Shown here one piece after another: positions 18,312-26,656 of a stretch of 64,000 nt of DNA. Position numbers and translations under genes: made by a program. The notes under the pieces were generated by a model. That model was not told the origin of the DNA. It worked only from the letters and a program-made list of their open reading frames with translations, and ran no database searches. Source of the DNA: Sinobacterium caligoides (GTDB lineage: Bacteria > Pseudomonadota > Gammaproteobacteria > Pseudomonadales > Sinobacteriaceae). Position 1 is the first letter of the stretch. Each line of letters opens with the position of its first letter. The stretch covers positions 310,001 to 374,000 of the forward strand of contig NZ_RKHR01000004.1 in the NCBI RefSeq assembly GCF_003752585.1, written 5' to 3'.

Positions 18312-20189
18312 ATGGATTTTTTTACCCAACAAGATCGGGCACGCCGCCACAGTTTTAGGCTAGTGGGTCTGTTTGTGCTCGCCGTTCTTGCCCTCATTCT
18401 CATCACTAACCTCGCTGTTGCAGCCACCTTTGGCATGCTGCTAAATAACACCAATAGCGCTACCAACTTTTATGATTACTTTAATTGGCAAAGTTTCATT
18501 AATATCAGCCTTGGCGTCAGTGGCGTCATCGGTTGCGCTATCGCTTTCAAGTGGTGGCAGCTAGGTAGTGGTGGTAGAGCTGTAGCTGAGTCCCTTGGCG
18601 GCGAACGGATTGCCCCCAACAGCAATGACGATCAACAACGTCGTATCCTCAATGTCGTTGATGAAATGGCCCTCGCCGCCAACATGCCAGTACCACCTGT
18701 CTACCTGCTCGCCCACGAGCCCGGCATTAACGCTTTCGCCGCCGGTAATACACCAGCTGATGCTGTTATAGGCATCACCGCAGGTGCCCTACAGCAGTTC
18801 AACCGAGACCAACTCCAAGGCGTCATTGCCCACGAGTTTAGCCATATACTTAACGGCGATATGCGACTCAATATCCGCCTTATTGCCCTATTACACGGCA
18901 TCCTCTTTATCGGTATGATGGGCGAGTTCCTTATTCACGGCAGTGCCTTCAGCTCACGCAATCGCGACAGTGATAACAAAGGCGCACAACTCGGTTTAAT
19001 ATTCATTGTCATCGGCTGGCTCGGCGGCTTCTTCGGACGACTCATTAAAGCCGCAGTAAGCCGTCAACGTGAATTCCTTGCAGACGCCTCGGCGGTACAA
19101 TTTACACGTAACCCTGATGGTATAGCGGATGCGCTCAAGATCATCGGCGGCTACAGCCCTGGCGCAGAACTCAATAACCCGAACTCCGAACAAGCCAGCC
19201 ACCTTTTCTTTGGCCAAGCCTTGAAAAAACTACGCCCCAGCTTCGCCACCCACCCCAGCCTCGACGAGCGTATCAAACGTATTCAACCCTACTGGGATGG
19301 CCGCTTTATTATCAGAGCGAGCGATACTATTTGCAGTCATGCCGAGAACACTGACAAGAGTAACAGCCATACCGAGAACAGTGGCAAAAGCAGCGATGCC
19401 AGTGATCTCATGGGGGGGGCAGCAACATTCATAGTCAACACCGCAGCTCACCAAGCCGGCACTACGGCACAATTGCGGCACCAACTACGGGAACCCTTAC
19501 ACGCGTGCGCTTTCGTCTACGCCCTGTTACTTGACGATAATGCCGATCTCCGACAACAACAACTCAACTACATTCCACGAGCGAATATCGTCGGCCTCGA
19601 CACGCTTGCTTTACAGCTCAAACCGATTATCAATGCCCTGCCACAGGCCTCGCGCCTACCGTTGATCGAGACTGCCATGCCCGCACTTAAGTGTATGTCA
19701 CCGGAACAATACCGCACCTATAAAAAGGTCATGCTGCTATTAATCCGCTGTGACCAGCAGTACACAATGCTGGAATGGTGCCTCTTTCAGCTAGTCAATC
19801 ATTACATGGAAAGTGAGTTCAACAGCAAATCTCAAAGCAAAGCAAAGTACAAACGAGCCGATGACGTCGCCGAGGCCTTCCAGACAGTCCTCTCTGTACT
19901 GGCTAAACAGGGCCACGACGATGACAATAGTGCTGAGCAGGCATTTAACCGTGGCGCCAGCACCGCAGGCCTTCACAATATTAAACGTCAGTCGCTGACA
20001 AACTTTCAATTCGAAGACTTTATCAAAGCTGCCAATCAGCTCGCCAATTGCTACCCACTGCTAAAGCCAAAGCTCATTAAAGGGTTCGTCGATTGTGCGC
20101 GCTACGACACTATCATCAGCGCCGACGAGCAGGAGATTATCGCCGCCCTCAGTGCCGTGATGGACTGCCCCAGTCCCAGCCTGACGTAG
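18312..20189 (+). CDS. M48 family (HtpX-like) membrane metallopeptidase with long C-terminal extension
   Basis: Zinc peptidase of 625 residues. Two membrane helices near 15-40 and 62-80, the active site HEFSH (174-178) within VIAHEFSHILNGDMRLN, another hydrophobic pair near 188-205 and 228-242, and the third ligand Glu254 in REFLADASA. HtpX of E. coli is about 290 residues, so roughly 285 residues beyond position 340 are extra; this tail has no motif I recognise, starts with a Ser/Asn/Lys-rich linker (near 345-365), and is mostly helical. It probably cleaves damaged membrane proteins. It lies 74 bases after lemA and 27 bases before the AAA gene, so the three are likely one operon. Confidence 0.9.
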   Translation: MDFFTQQDRARRHSFRLVGLFVLAVLALILITNLAVAATFGMLLNNTNSATNFYDYFNWQSFINISLGVSGVIGCAIAFKWWQLGSGGRAVAESLGGERIAPNSNDDQQRRILNVVDEMALAANMPVPPVYLLAHEPGINAFAAGNTPADAVIGITAGALQQFNRDQLQGVIAHEFSHILNGDMRLNIRLIALLHGILFIGMMGEFLIHGSAFSSRNRDSDNKGAQLGLIFIVIGWLGGFFGRLIKAAVSRQREFLADASAVQFTRNPDGIADALKIIGGYSPGAELNNPNSEQASHLFFGQALKKLRPSFATHPSLDERIKRIQPYWDGRFIIRASDTICSHAENTDKSNSHTENSGKSSDASDLMGGAATFIVNTAAHQAGTTAQLRHQLREPLHACAFVYALLLDDNADLRQQQLNYIPRANIVGLDTLALQLKPIINALPQASRLPLIETAMPALKCMSPEQYRTYKKVMLLLIRCDQQYTMLEWCLFQLVNHYMESEFNSKSQSKAKYKRADDVAEAFQTVLSVLAKQGHDDDNSAEQAFNRGASTAGLHNIKRQSLTNFQFEDFIKAANQLANCYPLLKPKLIKGFVDCARYDTIISADEQEIIAALSAVMDCPSPSLT

Positions 20190-20216
20190 AATATTAAATT
20201 AAAGAGCCCTTATAAT

Positions 20217-21698
20217 ATGCTTAAAGACAGCCGTGACCTTGCGCTCATCATCAACTCTAAAGTCCCACTAATACGCCTAGAGAGCTTCGAAGAGGAGCGT
20301 GCCCTACAACTACTAACACGTGTGGGGATCAGCCAGTCACTGCCACTATATTGCTGGTCGGTCACCGAGGGCTTACAGCGGCTTGGTTTCGGCCTTGAGG
20401 TTGGAAATCAACAACACCAAGAGCCTGACGAGGTACTCGAGCACATAAAAAAAAGCCGACAGCCCTCACTCTTCGTGCTCTGTGATTTCCACCCTTACTT
20501 ACATAACACACCGAAGATCTCTCGACTGCTGAAGGACATCGCAATGAGGCATGCAACGACACCTCATACCGTCGTCTTGCTCAGTCACAGCATTGAACTC
20601 CCCCCTGAGCTAAATCGTTTTAGTGCTTACTTCAAACTCTCTCTGCCCGATGATGCGGACATCCAAAAACTCATCCGTGCCGAAGCAAAGCATTGGAGCA
20701 AACAGAATCCCGGCAGCAGAGTACGTAGTGACAACGCCACTATGCGTAAGTTAGTCAGCAACCTACGAGGCATGACTAACGAAGATACCAAACGTCTCAT
20801 CCGTGGCGTCATCTACGACGACGGCGCGATCACAGAAGAAGATATCCCCGAGCTCAACAAAGCCAAGTTTGAGCTAATGGATATGCAGGGGGTATTGAGC
20901 TTCGAATACGATACTGAGAAATTCTCCGATGTCGGTGGGTTGAATAACCTTAAAAAATGGTTGCAACAACGTCAGCAAGCTTTTCTCAACCAACAAGAGG
21001 CCACCATCGACGCCCCACGTGGCATTTTATTACTTGGCATCCAAGGTGGCGGCAAGAGCCTGGCCGCCAAGGCAGTCGCAGGCTTATGGGGACTCCCCTT
21101 GCTGCGACTCGACTTTGGTGCCCTCTACAACAAATTTATTGGCGAATCAGAGAAAAACCTTCGCGAAGCACTACAGCAAGCAGGGCTCATGTCGCCCTGC
21201 GTACTGTGGCTCGACGAACTTGAAAAAGGGTTGGCCAATAGTGACAGTGACGACGGGGTTAGCCGTCGTATTCTCGGCACCTTATTGACCTGGATGTCTG
21301 AGCACAAGGATCCGGTCTTTTTGGTCGCTACCAGCAACGACATCAGCGCCCTCCCCGCCGAACTCGTGCGCAAAGGACGCTTCGATGAAATATTTTTTGT
21401 CGACTTACCCGACCACGAAGTGAGGAGAGATATCTTTAATATTCACTTACAACGCCGGCAGCTACCTTTAGACCGTTTCGACCTAGAGGCGCTTAGCGAA
21501 TTAAGTGAGGGTTTCACAGGCGCCGAGATTGAGCAAGCTGTCGTCTCTGGACTATATAGCGCTGCAGCACGACAGCAGCCTTTAGACACCGACTTGTTAA
21601 GCCACGAACTTATTTCCACCAACCCGCTCAGTGTTACCATGGCAGAGCCCATTGCCAAACTGAGACACTGGGCCGAAGAACGAACCGTCATCGCCTAA
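20217..21698 (+). CDS. Ycf46-like AAA ATPase of the LemA/M48 operon
   Basis: 493 residues. The N-terminal 220 residues form a domain without a P-loop ([25 protein letters not shown]) as in Ycf46-type proteins; then a full AAA module: [12 protein letters not shown] at 238-249, Walker A GIQGGGKS (274-281), Walker [11 protein letters not shown] with DE333-334, sensor-like TSND (372-375), and RKGRFDE with candidate arginine fingers R385 and R388. There is no protease domain, so it is not FtsH despite the similar module. ATP-driven unfolding or remodelling of substrates for the neighbouring M48 peptidase is a reasonable inference from context. No good ribosome binding site is seen before ATG 20217. 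Confidence 0.88.
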   Translation: MLKDSRDLALIINSKVPLIRLESFEEERALQLLTRVGISQSLPLYCWSVTEGLQRLGFGLEVGNQQHQEPDEVLEHIKKSRQPSLFVLCDFHPYLHNTPKISRLLKDIAMRHATTPHTVVLLSHSIELPPELNRFSAYFKLSLPDDADIQKLIRAEAKHWSKQNPGSRVRSDNATMRKLVSNLRGMTNEDTKRLIRGVIYDDGAITEEDIPELNKAKFELMDMQGVLSFEYDTEKFSDVGGLNNLKKWLQQRQQAFLNQQEATIDAPRGILLLGIQGGGKSLAAKAVAGLWGLPLLRLDFGALYNKFIGESEKNLREALQQAGLMSPCVLWLDELEKGLANSDSDDGVSRRILGTLLTWMSEHKDPVFLVATSNDISALPAELVRKGRFDEIFFVDLPDHEVRRDIFNIHLQRRQLPLDRFDLEALSELSEGFTGAEIEQAVVSGLYSAAARQQPLDTDLLSHELISTNPLSVTMAEPIAKLRHWAEERTVIA

Positions 21699-21865
21699 GC
21701 GACGGCTGCACCAACAATACAGCGAGGGAAAGCTTGCGATCACCAGCGTGGGTCGACAAGCTTCTGGCAATAAGCCTCAACTCAGCATAAGTGTTACAGC
21801 ACAGCAGTCACCACTCTCGACCACTTACTCCCGACGATAGATTGTAGCTTCCGCTTAAAGCGTCC

Positions 21866-22576
21866 CTACTTTTTCTTTTTATAACTATTGAGCCACCGGT
21901 TAAACTGCCCTCTTAATTCAGTTTCGTCATCGCGAAACATAAAGGCTTTTTCACCTTTTTTAAGCAGCCAATTTGGCGCTGCGGCACATAGGCCTGACTG
22001 CTGATTTTGCTTATAAGTAGCCTCAATAGAATCAGTAAACATGACATCGGCCTGATGGTTCAACAGATATTCAAAAGGCTGGTGGTTATCCTCTACGACA
22101 ACAAGCTTCGCGTGGTGAATGATATCTCGAGCTAGCTTCTCGTTGGTGCCACCAGGGTTCTCAACAACAGTAATTCCTGGCCGATCAATCTGTGACAGCT
22201 GACTAAACTTTTTCTCTTCACCACAGCGAACAAGCGGCGTCTTGCCAAAGACCCGCAGTGGATCTGAAAAAATAAAAGTCTTCTGACGTTGCTCTGTTAT
22301 CGTAATCCCTCCGACCGCAAGCTGAAATTTACCCTCAGCAAGGTCGGCAGAGAGATTAGGCCACGTGGTACGCACTATTTTTAATTCATAGCCATATTCT
22401 TCAGCGAAAGCTTTAACTAACGCTACAGATTGCCCAGTGTATTGGTCACTTTCTGCGTTATACCAGGTTAGAGGTTTATAGTCTCCCGTTGTTCCCACGG
22501 TCAACACCTCTGCTTTCACTGGCAGCGCTCCTACCAACCCAAAAGCTATCATCGCAATCGCTAAATTTTTTCTCAT
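21866..22576 (-). CDS. PheC-like periplasmic protein (cyclohexadienyl dehydratase or amino-acid binding protein)
   Basis: 236 residues: signal peptide to about residue 22 (LPVKA) and a family-3 solute-binding fold. No ABC permease or ATPase genes adjoin. It resembles Pseudomonas PheC as I recall it in TTGDYKPL, RTTWPNL (Trp72), GKTPLVRCGEE, IDRPGITVVENPGGTNEK and TDSIEA. Glu185 in TDSIEA lines up with the Glu that acts as general acid in PheC and is absent from plain binding proteins. If active it would turn prephenate or arogenate into phenylpyruvate or phenylalanine in the periplasm. A lysine-rich tail (SYKKKK) replaces the PheC C-terminal helix, so it is shorter than PheC, and catalytic activity is uncertain. 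Confidence 0.7.
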   Translation of the reverse strand: MRKNLAIAMIAFGLVGALPVKAEVLTVGTTGDYKPLTWYNAESDQYTGQSVALVKAFAEEYGYELKIVRTTWPNLSADLAEGKFQLAVGGITITEQRQKTFIFSDPLRVFGKTPLVRCGEEKKFSQLSQIDRPGITVVENPGGTNEKLARDIIHHAKLVVVEDNHQPFEYLLNHQADVMFTDSIEATYKQNQQSGLCAAAPNWLLKKGEKAFMFRDDETELRGQFNRWLNSYKKKK

Positions 22577-22767
22577 ACCACCCCTCGAATACTGCCTTTT
22601 TCATAGACACAAGAATAAGCCTCTAGCCAAACACTAGAGAAACTCACACTAACATGGTGACATGACGAAAAATCCTTCAGTAATATTAAATATTTATTAT
22701 TATTTTGTAACAGAGTTTCATTGAGGTGTATAAACCTTATCAAAATAAGGTCAACATATTCACGGTA

Positions 22768-22777
22768 TAGCCTAGGG
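22768..22777. repeat. TAGCCTAGGG motif, copy 1
   Basis: The ten bases TAGCCTAGGG recur identically at 23957-23966 upstream of the aldehyde dehydrogenase gene, and inverted (CCTAGGCTA) at 23881-23889. This copy lies between the PheC-like gene start and the speB stop. CCTAGG contains CTAG, a rare tetramer in many bacteria. Confidence 0.45.
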
Positions 22778-22852
22778 CAGCAGTAGCGCTCAACTCTGTT
22801 GCGACCAATGAGCTAAAGCGAATAATGCAGCCTCCAGTAACATCAAGAAAAC

Positions 22853-23764
22853 TTATTCACTGACAAACAGGTGTAACATTTCCAGTGCTAATGTTGCACC
22901 GGCTAAGGCGGTAATGTCCGACTGGTCATAGCAGGGCGCCACTTCTACCACATCCGCTGCGACAATATTCACCCCTGCCAAGCCGCGAATGATTTTTAGT
23001 GCCAAGTCACTCGTTAAGCCACCAATCACCGGTGTCCCAGTACCCGGAGCATAGGCTGGGTCCAAGCAGTCAATATCGAAGGTCAGGTAAACAGGTAAAT
23101 CGCCGACACGAGCTTTAATTTGCTGAACGATCTGCTCTGCTTGAAGATCATTGGCAGTCGCCGCATCAATCACCGCAAATGGGTGATCGTCATAGCCATA
23201 CTCCGTGCGAATCCCCACTTGAATAGAATGCTCAGTGTCGATCAGCCTCTCCTTAGGGGCGTGGTAAAACATGGTGCCATGATCGTATTCACTACCATCG
23301 GCATAGGTGTCGGTATGCGCATCAAAGTGAATTAGCGCCATCTTGCCGTGTACTTTATGAGCCGCCCGTAACAACGGCAAAGTCACAAAGTGGTCGCCAC
23401 CAAAACTGACGAGCTTCTTACCCGCCGCTAGAATTCTACCGGCATCATGCTGCACTCGCTTAACCATATCAGCATCGTTGCCCGGCTGAAAGTCCACATC
23501 ACCATAGTCGACCACTTGTAGACGATCAAATAAAACGAAGCGCCAGGGCCAACGTGCCTCCTCCCAACGCAAGCTAACACTCGCCTGACGGACACCATTA
23601 GGCCCAAAGCGTGTTCCAGGGCGACCCGTCGTCGCCATATCGTAGGGAATTCCCAGCACCACAGCATCGATATCGTCGGTCAGCTCTCGCGTTAAACGAC
23701 GCCCCATATAAGAGAAGTTATTCGCATAAAGTGAAATATCACCAAAGATAGGACTGTCTGACAT
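22853..23764 (-). CDS. speB: Agmatinase (ureohydrolase family)
   Basis: Hydrolyses agmatine to putrescine and urea with a two-manganese centre. 303 residues. Metal motifs: FGGDHFVT (His125), HFDAHTDT (Asp148, His150, Asp152) and [18 protein letters not shown] with its Asp pair. The latter with [10 protein letters not shown] is typical of agmatinase/guanidinobutyrase rather than arginase. ATG at 23764 has GAGG a few bases upstream. It is divergent from the PuuC-like aldehyde dehydrogenase, which would act two steps later on putrescine, so the pair suggests agmatine or polyamine catabolism. Related guanidino substrates such as guanidinobutyrate are possible. Confidence 0.92.
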   Translation of the reverse strand: MSDSPIFGDISLYANNFSYMGRRLTRELTDDIDAVVLGIPYDMATTGRPGTRFGPNGVRQASVSLRWEEARWPWRFVLFDRLQVVDYGDVDFQPGNDADMVKRVQHDAGRILAAGKKLVSFGGDHFVTLPLLRAAHKVHGKMALIHFDAHTDTYADGSEYDHGTMFYHAPKERLIDTEHSIQVGIRTEYGYDDHPFAVIDAATANDLQAEQIVQQIKARVGDLPVYLTFDIDCLDPAYAPGTGTPVIGGLTSDLALKIIRGLAGVNIVAADVVEVAPCYDQSDITALAGATLALEMLHLFVSE

Positions 23765-24115
23765 ATCGGCCTCGTCGTCGTTAAAACGCTATCACCTCGT
23801 AACGGCACACTATAGCAAAGTTAAAGCTATGCTATTGATAACGGCCCGCTACACCGTGAGCAAAGTTAGCCCTTCGCTAACCTAGGCTAAGTATGTTGCC
23901 TACCCTAAGCCGAGGGTATACCACTTTAGTGATATTGTTTTTATGTCAATAAAGGATAGCCTAGGGGAGTTGATCATTTTATTGCATCTCGTCGTCATTT
24001 TATGCACTATGCTAACGATCTCGACGTTGAATATATTTTACACTCGTCAATATTATACCGAGACGATAATAACAATGCTATCGCTGCAGCATATACCGCA
24101 GCAATGGGAGAGGCT
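23765..24115. promoter_or_regulatory. Divergent regulatory region between speB and the PuuC-like gene
   Basis: 351 bases without a gene. It holds CCTAGGCTA (23881-23889) facing TAGCCTAGG (23957-23965), a nine-base inverted pair 67 bases apart, and inside it the dyad TACCCT-AAGCCG-AGGGTA (23901-23918). A common regulator that loops the two outer sites is possible. I could not settle -10 and -35 boxes for either gene. Confidence 0.45.
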
Positions 24116-25606
24116 ATGACAGATAAGACGAAGGCACAGTGGCAGACGATGGCCGACAAGCTCAAGATAGAGGCGCGCGCCTTTATTAACGGCCACTATG
24201 TTGATGCCCACGATGGCGCCACCCGTACCTGCTACAACCCCGCCACAGGCACCAAACTCGCCGACGTTGCCAATTGCGGCATCGACGATGCCGACCGTGC
24301 CGTCCAGGGTGCCCGCGACGCGTTTGAATCCGGCATCTGGAGCAAGCGGTCTCCCGATGCACGTCGCGCCGTCATGGTACGCTGGGCGCAGTTGCTGGAA
24401 GACAACGCCGACGAACTCGCGCTCCTAGAAACCCTCGATGTCGGCAAGCCAATCCGCGATACCACCGGCTCTGACGTCCCCGGCGCAATTCGCACTATTC
24501 GCTGGAGCGGTGAGGCTATCGACAAGATCTATGAGCAAGTCGCACCCACCTCACACGACACCATAGGGCTCGTCACCCGTATTCCTCTCGGCGTAGTCGC
24601 CGCCATCGTACCGTGGAACTTTCCACTGTCGACTACCGCCTGGAAATTAGGACCTGCGCTTGCCAGCGGTAACTCCGTTATTCTCAAGCCTGCCTCCAAC
24701 ACCCCGCTCACTGCCATCCGTATCGCAGGCCTAGCCAAAGAGGCCGGGTTGCCCGATGGCGTATTACAGGTGCTTCCTGGTCCTGGCAGCAGCATGGGAG
24801 CACACCTGGCGACACACATGGATATCGACGGCCTCACTTTCACCGGCTCGACCCCCATTGGCAAAAAACTACTAGAGTACTCAGGTCAATCTAACCTCAA
24901 GCGTGTCTTCAATGAGCTCGGTGGCAAAAGCCCTAACATCGTCTTTGCTGACGCCGACCTAGAAAAAGCGGCAGAAGCTGCTGCAATGGCTTGTTTCTAT
25001 AACGGTGGCCAAACCTGCACCGCCGGCACCCGGCTGATTGTCGAAGAAAGCATTCACGACCGCTTTGTGGATATGGTCATCGAGGCCGCGAAAGCTTGGC
25101 AGCCCGGCGACATAATGGATCCAGCCACGGCCATGGGACCGATGATAGATCAAGGCCAATACGACACGGTAAAGGATTATATTGCCATCGGTGACAGCGA
25201 AGGCTGTACCCGCTACGGCGGTGATAGCAATATTTTCCCCGAGAGTGGCGGCCTATTCCTAGAGCCAGTTATATTCACAGGCGTCGACAATAGCATGCGT
25301 ATTGCTCAAGAGGAGGTCTTTGGCCCAGTACTCGCCGTCATTCCTTTCAAAACGAAAGAAGAGGCTATTAACATCGCTAACGACTCTATCTACGGCCTTG
25401 GTGGCGCAATCTGGAGCCGAGATATCAGTAATGCTCTCAGTGTAGCCGAAGAAATTCGTGTCGGTACACTGGGCGTCAACAACTACTTCGGTGGTGACAT
25501 CACAGTCCCCTTTGGCGGTTTCAAGCAGTCTGGTAACGGTCGCGACAAATCCATCCATGCCTTCGACGACTACACCGAGCTTAAAACCACTTGGATTGAA
25601 CTCTAA
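24116..25606 (+). CDS. puuC: Aldehyde dehydrogenase, PuuC-like (gamma-glutamyl-aminobutyraldehyde type)
   Basis: 496 residues. ATG at 24116 was taken because GGGAGAGG lies directly upstream and the product begins MTDKTKAQWQTMADKLKI, like PuuC; the frame is open back to 24002 without such a site. Catalytic Cys301 in NGGQTC, Glu267 in NELGGK, Asn168 in PWNFPLS and cofactor loop FTGSTPIGK are present. In the putrescine route such enzymes oxidise gamma-glutamyl-gamma-aminobutyraldehyde or aminobutyraldehyde; broad-range aldehyde oxidation is an alternative. Opposite orientation to speB with a shared regulatory region supports a polyamine role. The other puu genes are not in the window. Confidence 0.85.
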   Translation: MTDKTKAQWQTMADKLKIEARAFINGHYVDAHDGATRTCYNPATGTKLADVANCGIDDADRAVQGARDAFESGIWSKRSPDARRAVMVRWAQLLEDNADELALLETLDVGKPIRDTTGSDVPGAIRTIRWSGEAIDKIYEQVAPTSHDTIGLVTRIPLGVVAAIVPWNFPLSTTAWKLGPALASGNSVILKPASNTPLTAIRIAGLAKEAGLPDGVLQVLPGPGSSMGAHLATHMDIDGLTFTGSTPIGKKLLEYSGQSNLKRVFNELGGKSPNIVFADADLEKAAEAAAMACFYNGGQTCTAGTRLIVEESIHDRFVDMVIEAAKAWQPGDIMDPATAMGPMIDQGQYDTVKDYIAIGDSEGCTRYGGDSNIFPESGGLFLEPVIFTGVDNSMRIAQEEVFGPVLAVIPFKTKEEAINIANDSIYGLGGAIWSRDISNALSVAEEIRVGTLGVNNYFGGDITVPFGGFKQSGNGRDKSIHAFDDYTELKTTWIEL

Positions 25607-25673
25607 GCCAAAAAGTTACTCCGTCTCACGCCAAGCGTCTCAACTTAGCGGGGAGTGTGTACCATAGATAACG

Positions 25674-25708
25674 AAAAACCCGCATGACAGTAATCAGGCG
25701 GGTTTTTT
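25674..25708. terminator. Bidirectional terminator between puuC-like gene and convergent hypothetical gene
   Basis: AAAAACCCGC (25674-25683) and GCGGGTTTTT (25698-25707) form a ten-base-pair stem with A runs on one side and T runs on the other, so it can stop transcripts from both sides. Confidence 0.9.
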
Positions 25709-25732
25709 ATAAAAAAAACTAGGTAACCGTAG

Positions 25733-26206
25733 TTACATGGGAGGCATCGCCCCCATAATCTCTCGATAGAGCTTACTATTTTTACCAATTTGTTTATGCT
25801 TTGCAAAAGTTGAAACTGCCATACGCCACGCTTCGTCCTTACCATGGGCATTAATCGAGAAGCTGGTACAGAGAATCTTACTCTCGAGCTCAGAGGCTAT
25901 GCCTATTTGAAAAATCGGCGTCTTAGTACCGCTCTTCTCGGTTTTCACAAGATAGCTTATTCCCCTGACAGTGCCATCGCCGCGAAAGCAACGCTCTGCA
26001 CGGTGGCGCTTTTTGGCGCGCTCCTGCTTTAGCTTTAACTCCTCATCACGCGCGATAGCAACCTTCTCAACGCCCTTCATCAGCCGCGGACCAATACGCT
26101 TACCGCCTTTCTTTAAAGAAAAGTACTCCTGAAATAGCTTCCCATCCACGGTACGTCGTACCCTATATCCATAGAAGGCATCATTATCTATTAACTTTAC
26201 ACTCAT
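25733..26206 (-). CDS. Conserved hypothetical protein with two AP2-like beta-sheet repeats
   Basis: 157 residues from ATG 26206, which has AAAGGTG seven bases upstream; a longer frame opens only with TTG at 26269. Two stretches look alike in plan: residues near 11-50 (FYGYRVRRTVDGKLFQEYFS then a helix) and near 80-137 (VRGISYLVKTEKSG, FQIGIA, TSFSINAHGKDEAWRMAV then a helix). Each reads as a three-strand sheet plus helix, the plan of AP2/integrase-arm DNA-binding domains. A basic Lys/Arg helix (KQERAKKRHRAER) joins them. DNA or RNA binding is therefore plausible but not shown. I recall similar proteins as unnamed conserved genes in gammaproteobacteria. Confidence 0.7.
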   Translation of the reverse strand: MSVKLIDNDAFYGYRVRRTVDGKLFQEYFSLKKGGKRIGPRLMKGVEKVAIARDEELKLKQERAKKRHRAERCFRGDGTVRGISYLVKTEKSGTKTPIFQIGIASELESKILCTSFSINAHGKDEAWRMAVSTFAKHKQIGKNSKLYREIMGAMPPM

Positions 26207-26656
26207 TACATTGCACCTTTTTCTAGCAAACTCAATTAGCTCCCCTGAATTACTCAGCACTATGGCCAAGCTCCTACCGCTCTCCTATAGCGGTCAACGC
26301 TTTTTATCTGCGTTGTCTAACATATTAGTAGAGCCAACAAATAAGTCAAAAAATAAATCGGCAATGAAATCAGCAATCAACAGCTGTCATAAAAAACACT
26401 CTGACTACATCTACAGAAAACACTTTACTACAGTAGATGAGCAGGACTACCTCCATAAAATGTATAATATGCTACTATACAAGACGTATATAAAGAATGG
26501 ATTAGGTCGAGACAAGCACTATCAGCACAATAGTGCCGGCAAAGGAGTGCGAAATGATAGGGTCGCCGACTAACATCGGCCATTAGTAGCAGAGAAGTCG
26601 CACACGAAGAAGGGAGGTTTGCTGCAACAATTCGCCGAGCTCTCCACCCCTTTTCG
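26207..26656. other. AT-rich gap upstream of the hypothetical gene
   Basis: 450 bases between the start of the AP2-like gene and the end of yhdP. An inverted repeat CATCTAC/GTAGATG (26408-26414, 26433-26439) is present. A plus-strand open frame here lacks a ribosome binding site and family features, and I do not call it. No RNA gene or mobile element was recognised. Confidence 0.4.

Noticed and set aside
20217-21698. AAA protein as FtsH
   Set aside because: No zinc protease domain follows the AAA module and there are no membrane helices.
21866-22576. ABC transporter operon
   Set aside because: No permease or ATPase gene is next to it; both neighbours are unrelated.
24002-24115. Longer N-terminus of the PuuC-like dehydrogenase
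   Set aside because: No ribosome binding site at 24002 and the extra residues are not family-like; ATG 24116 has a strong site.
26211-26573. 120-codon plus-strand open frame in the AT-rich gap
   Set aside because: It has no ribosome binding site, begins inside the start region of the opposite gene, and its composition looks random.
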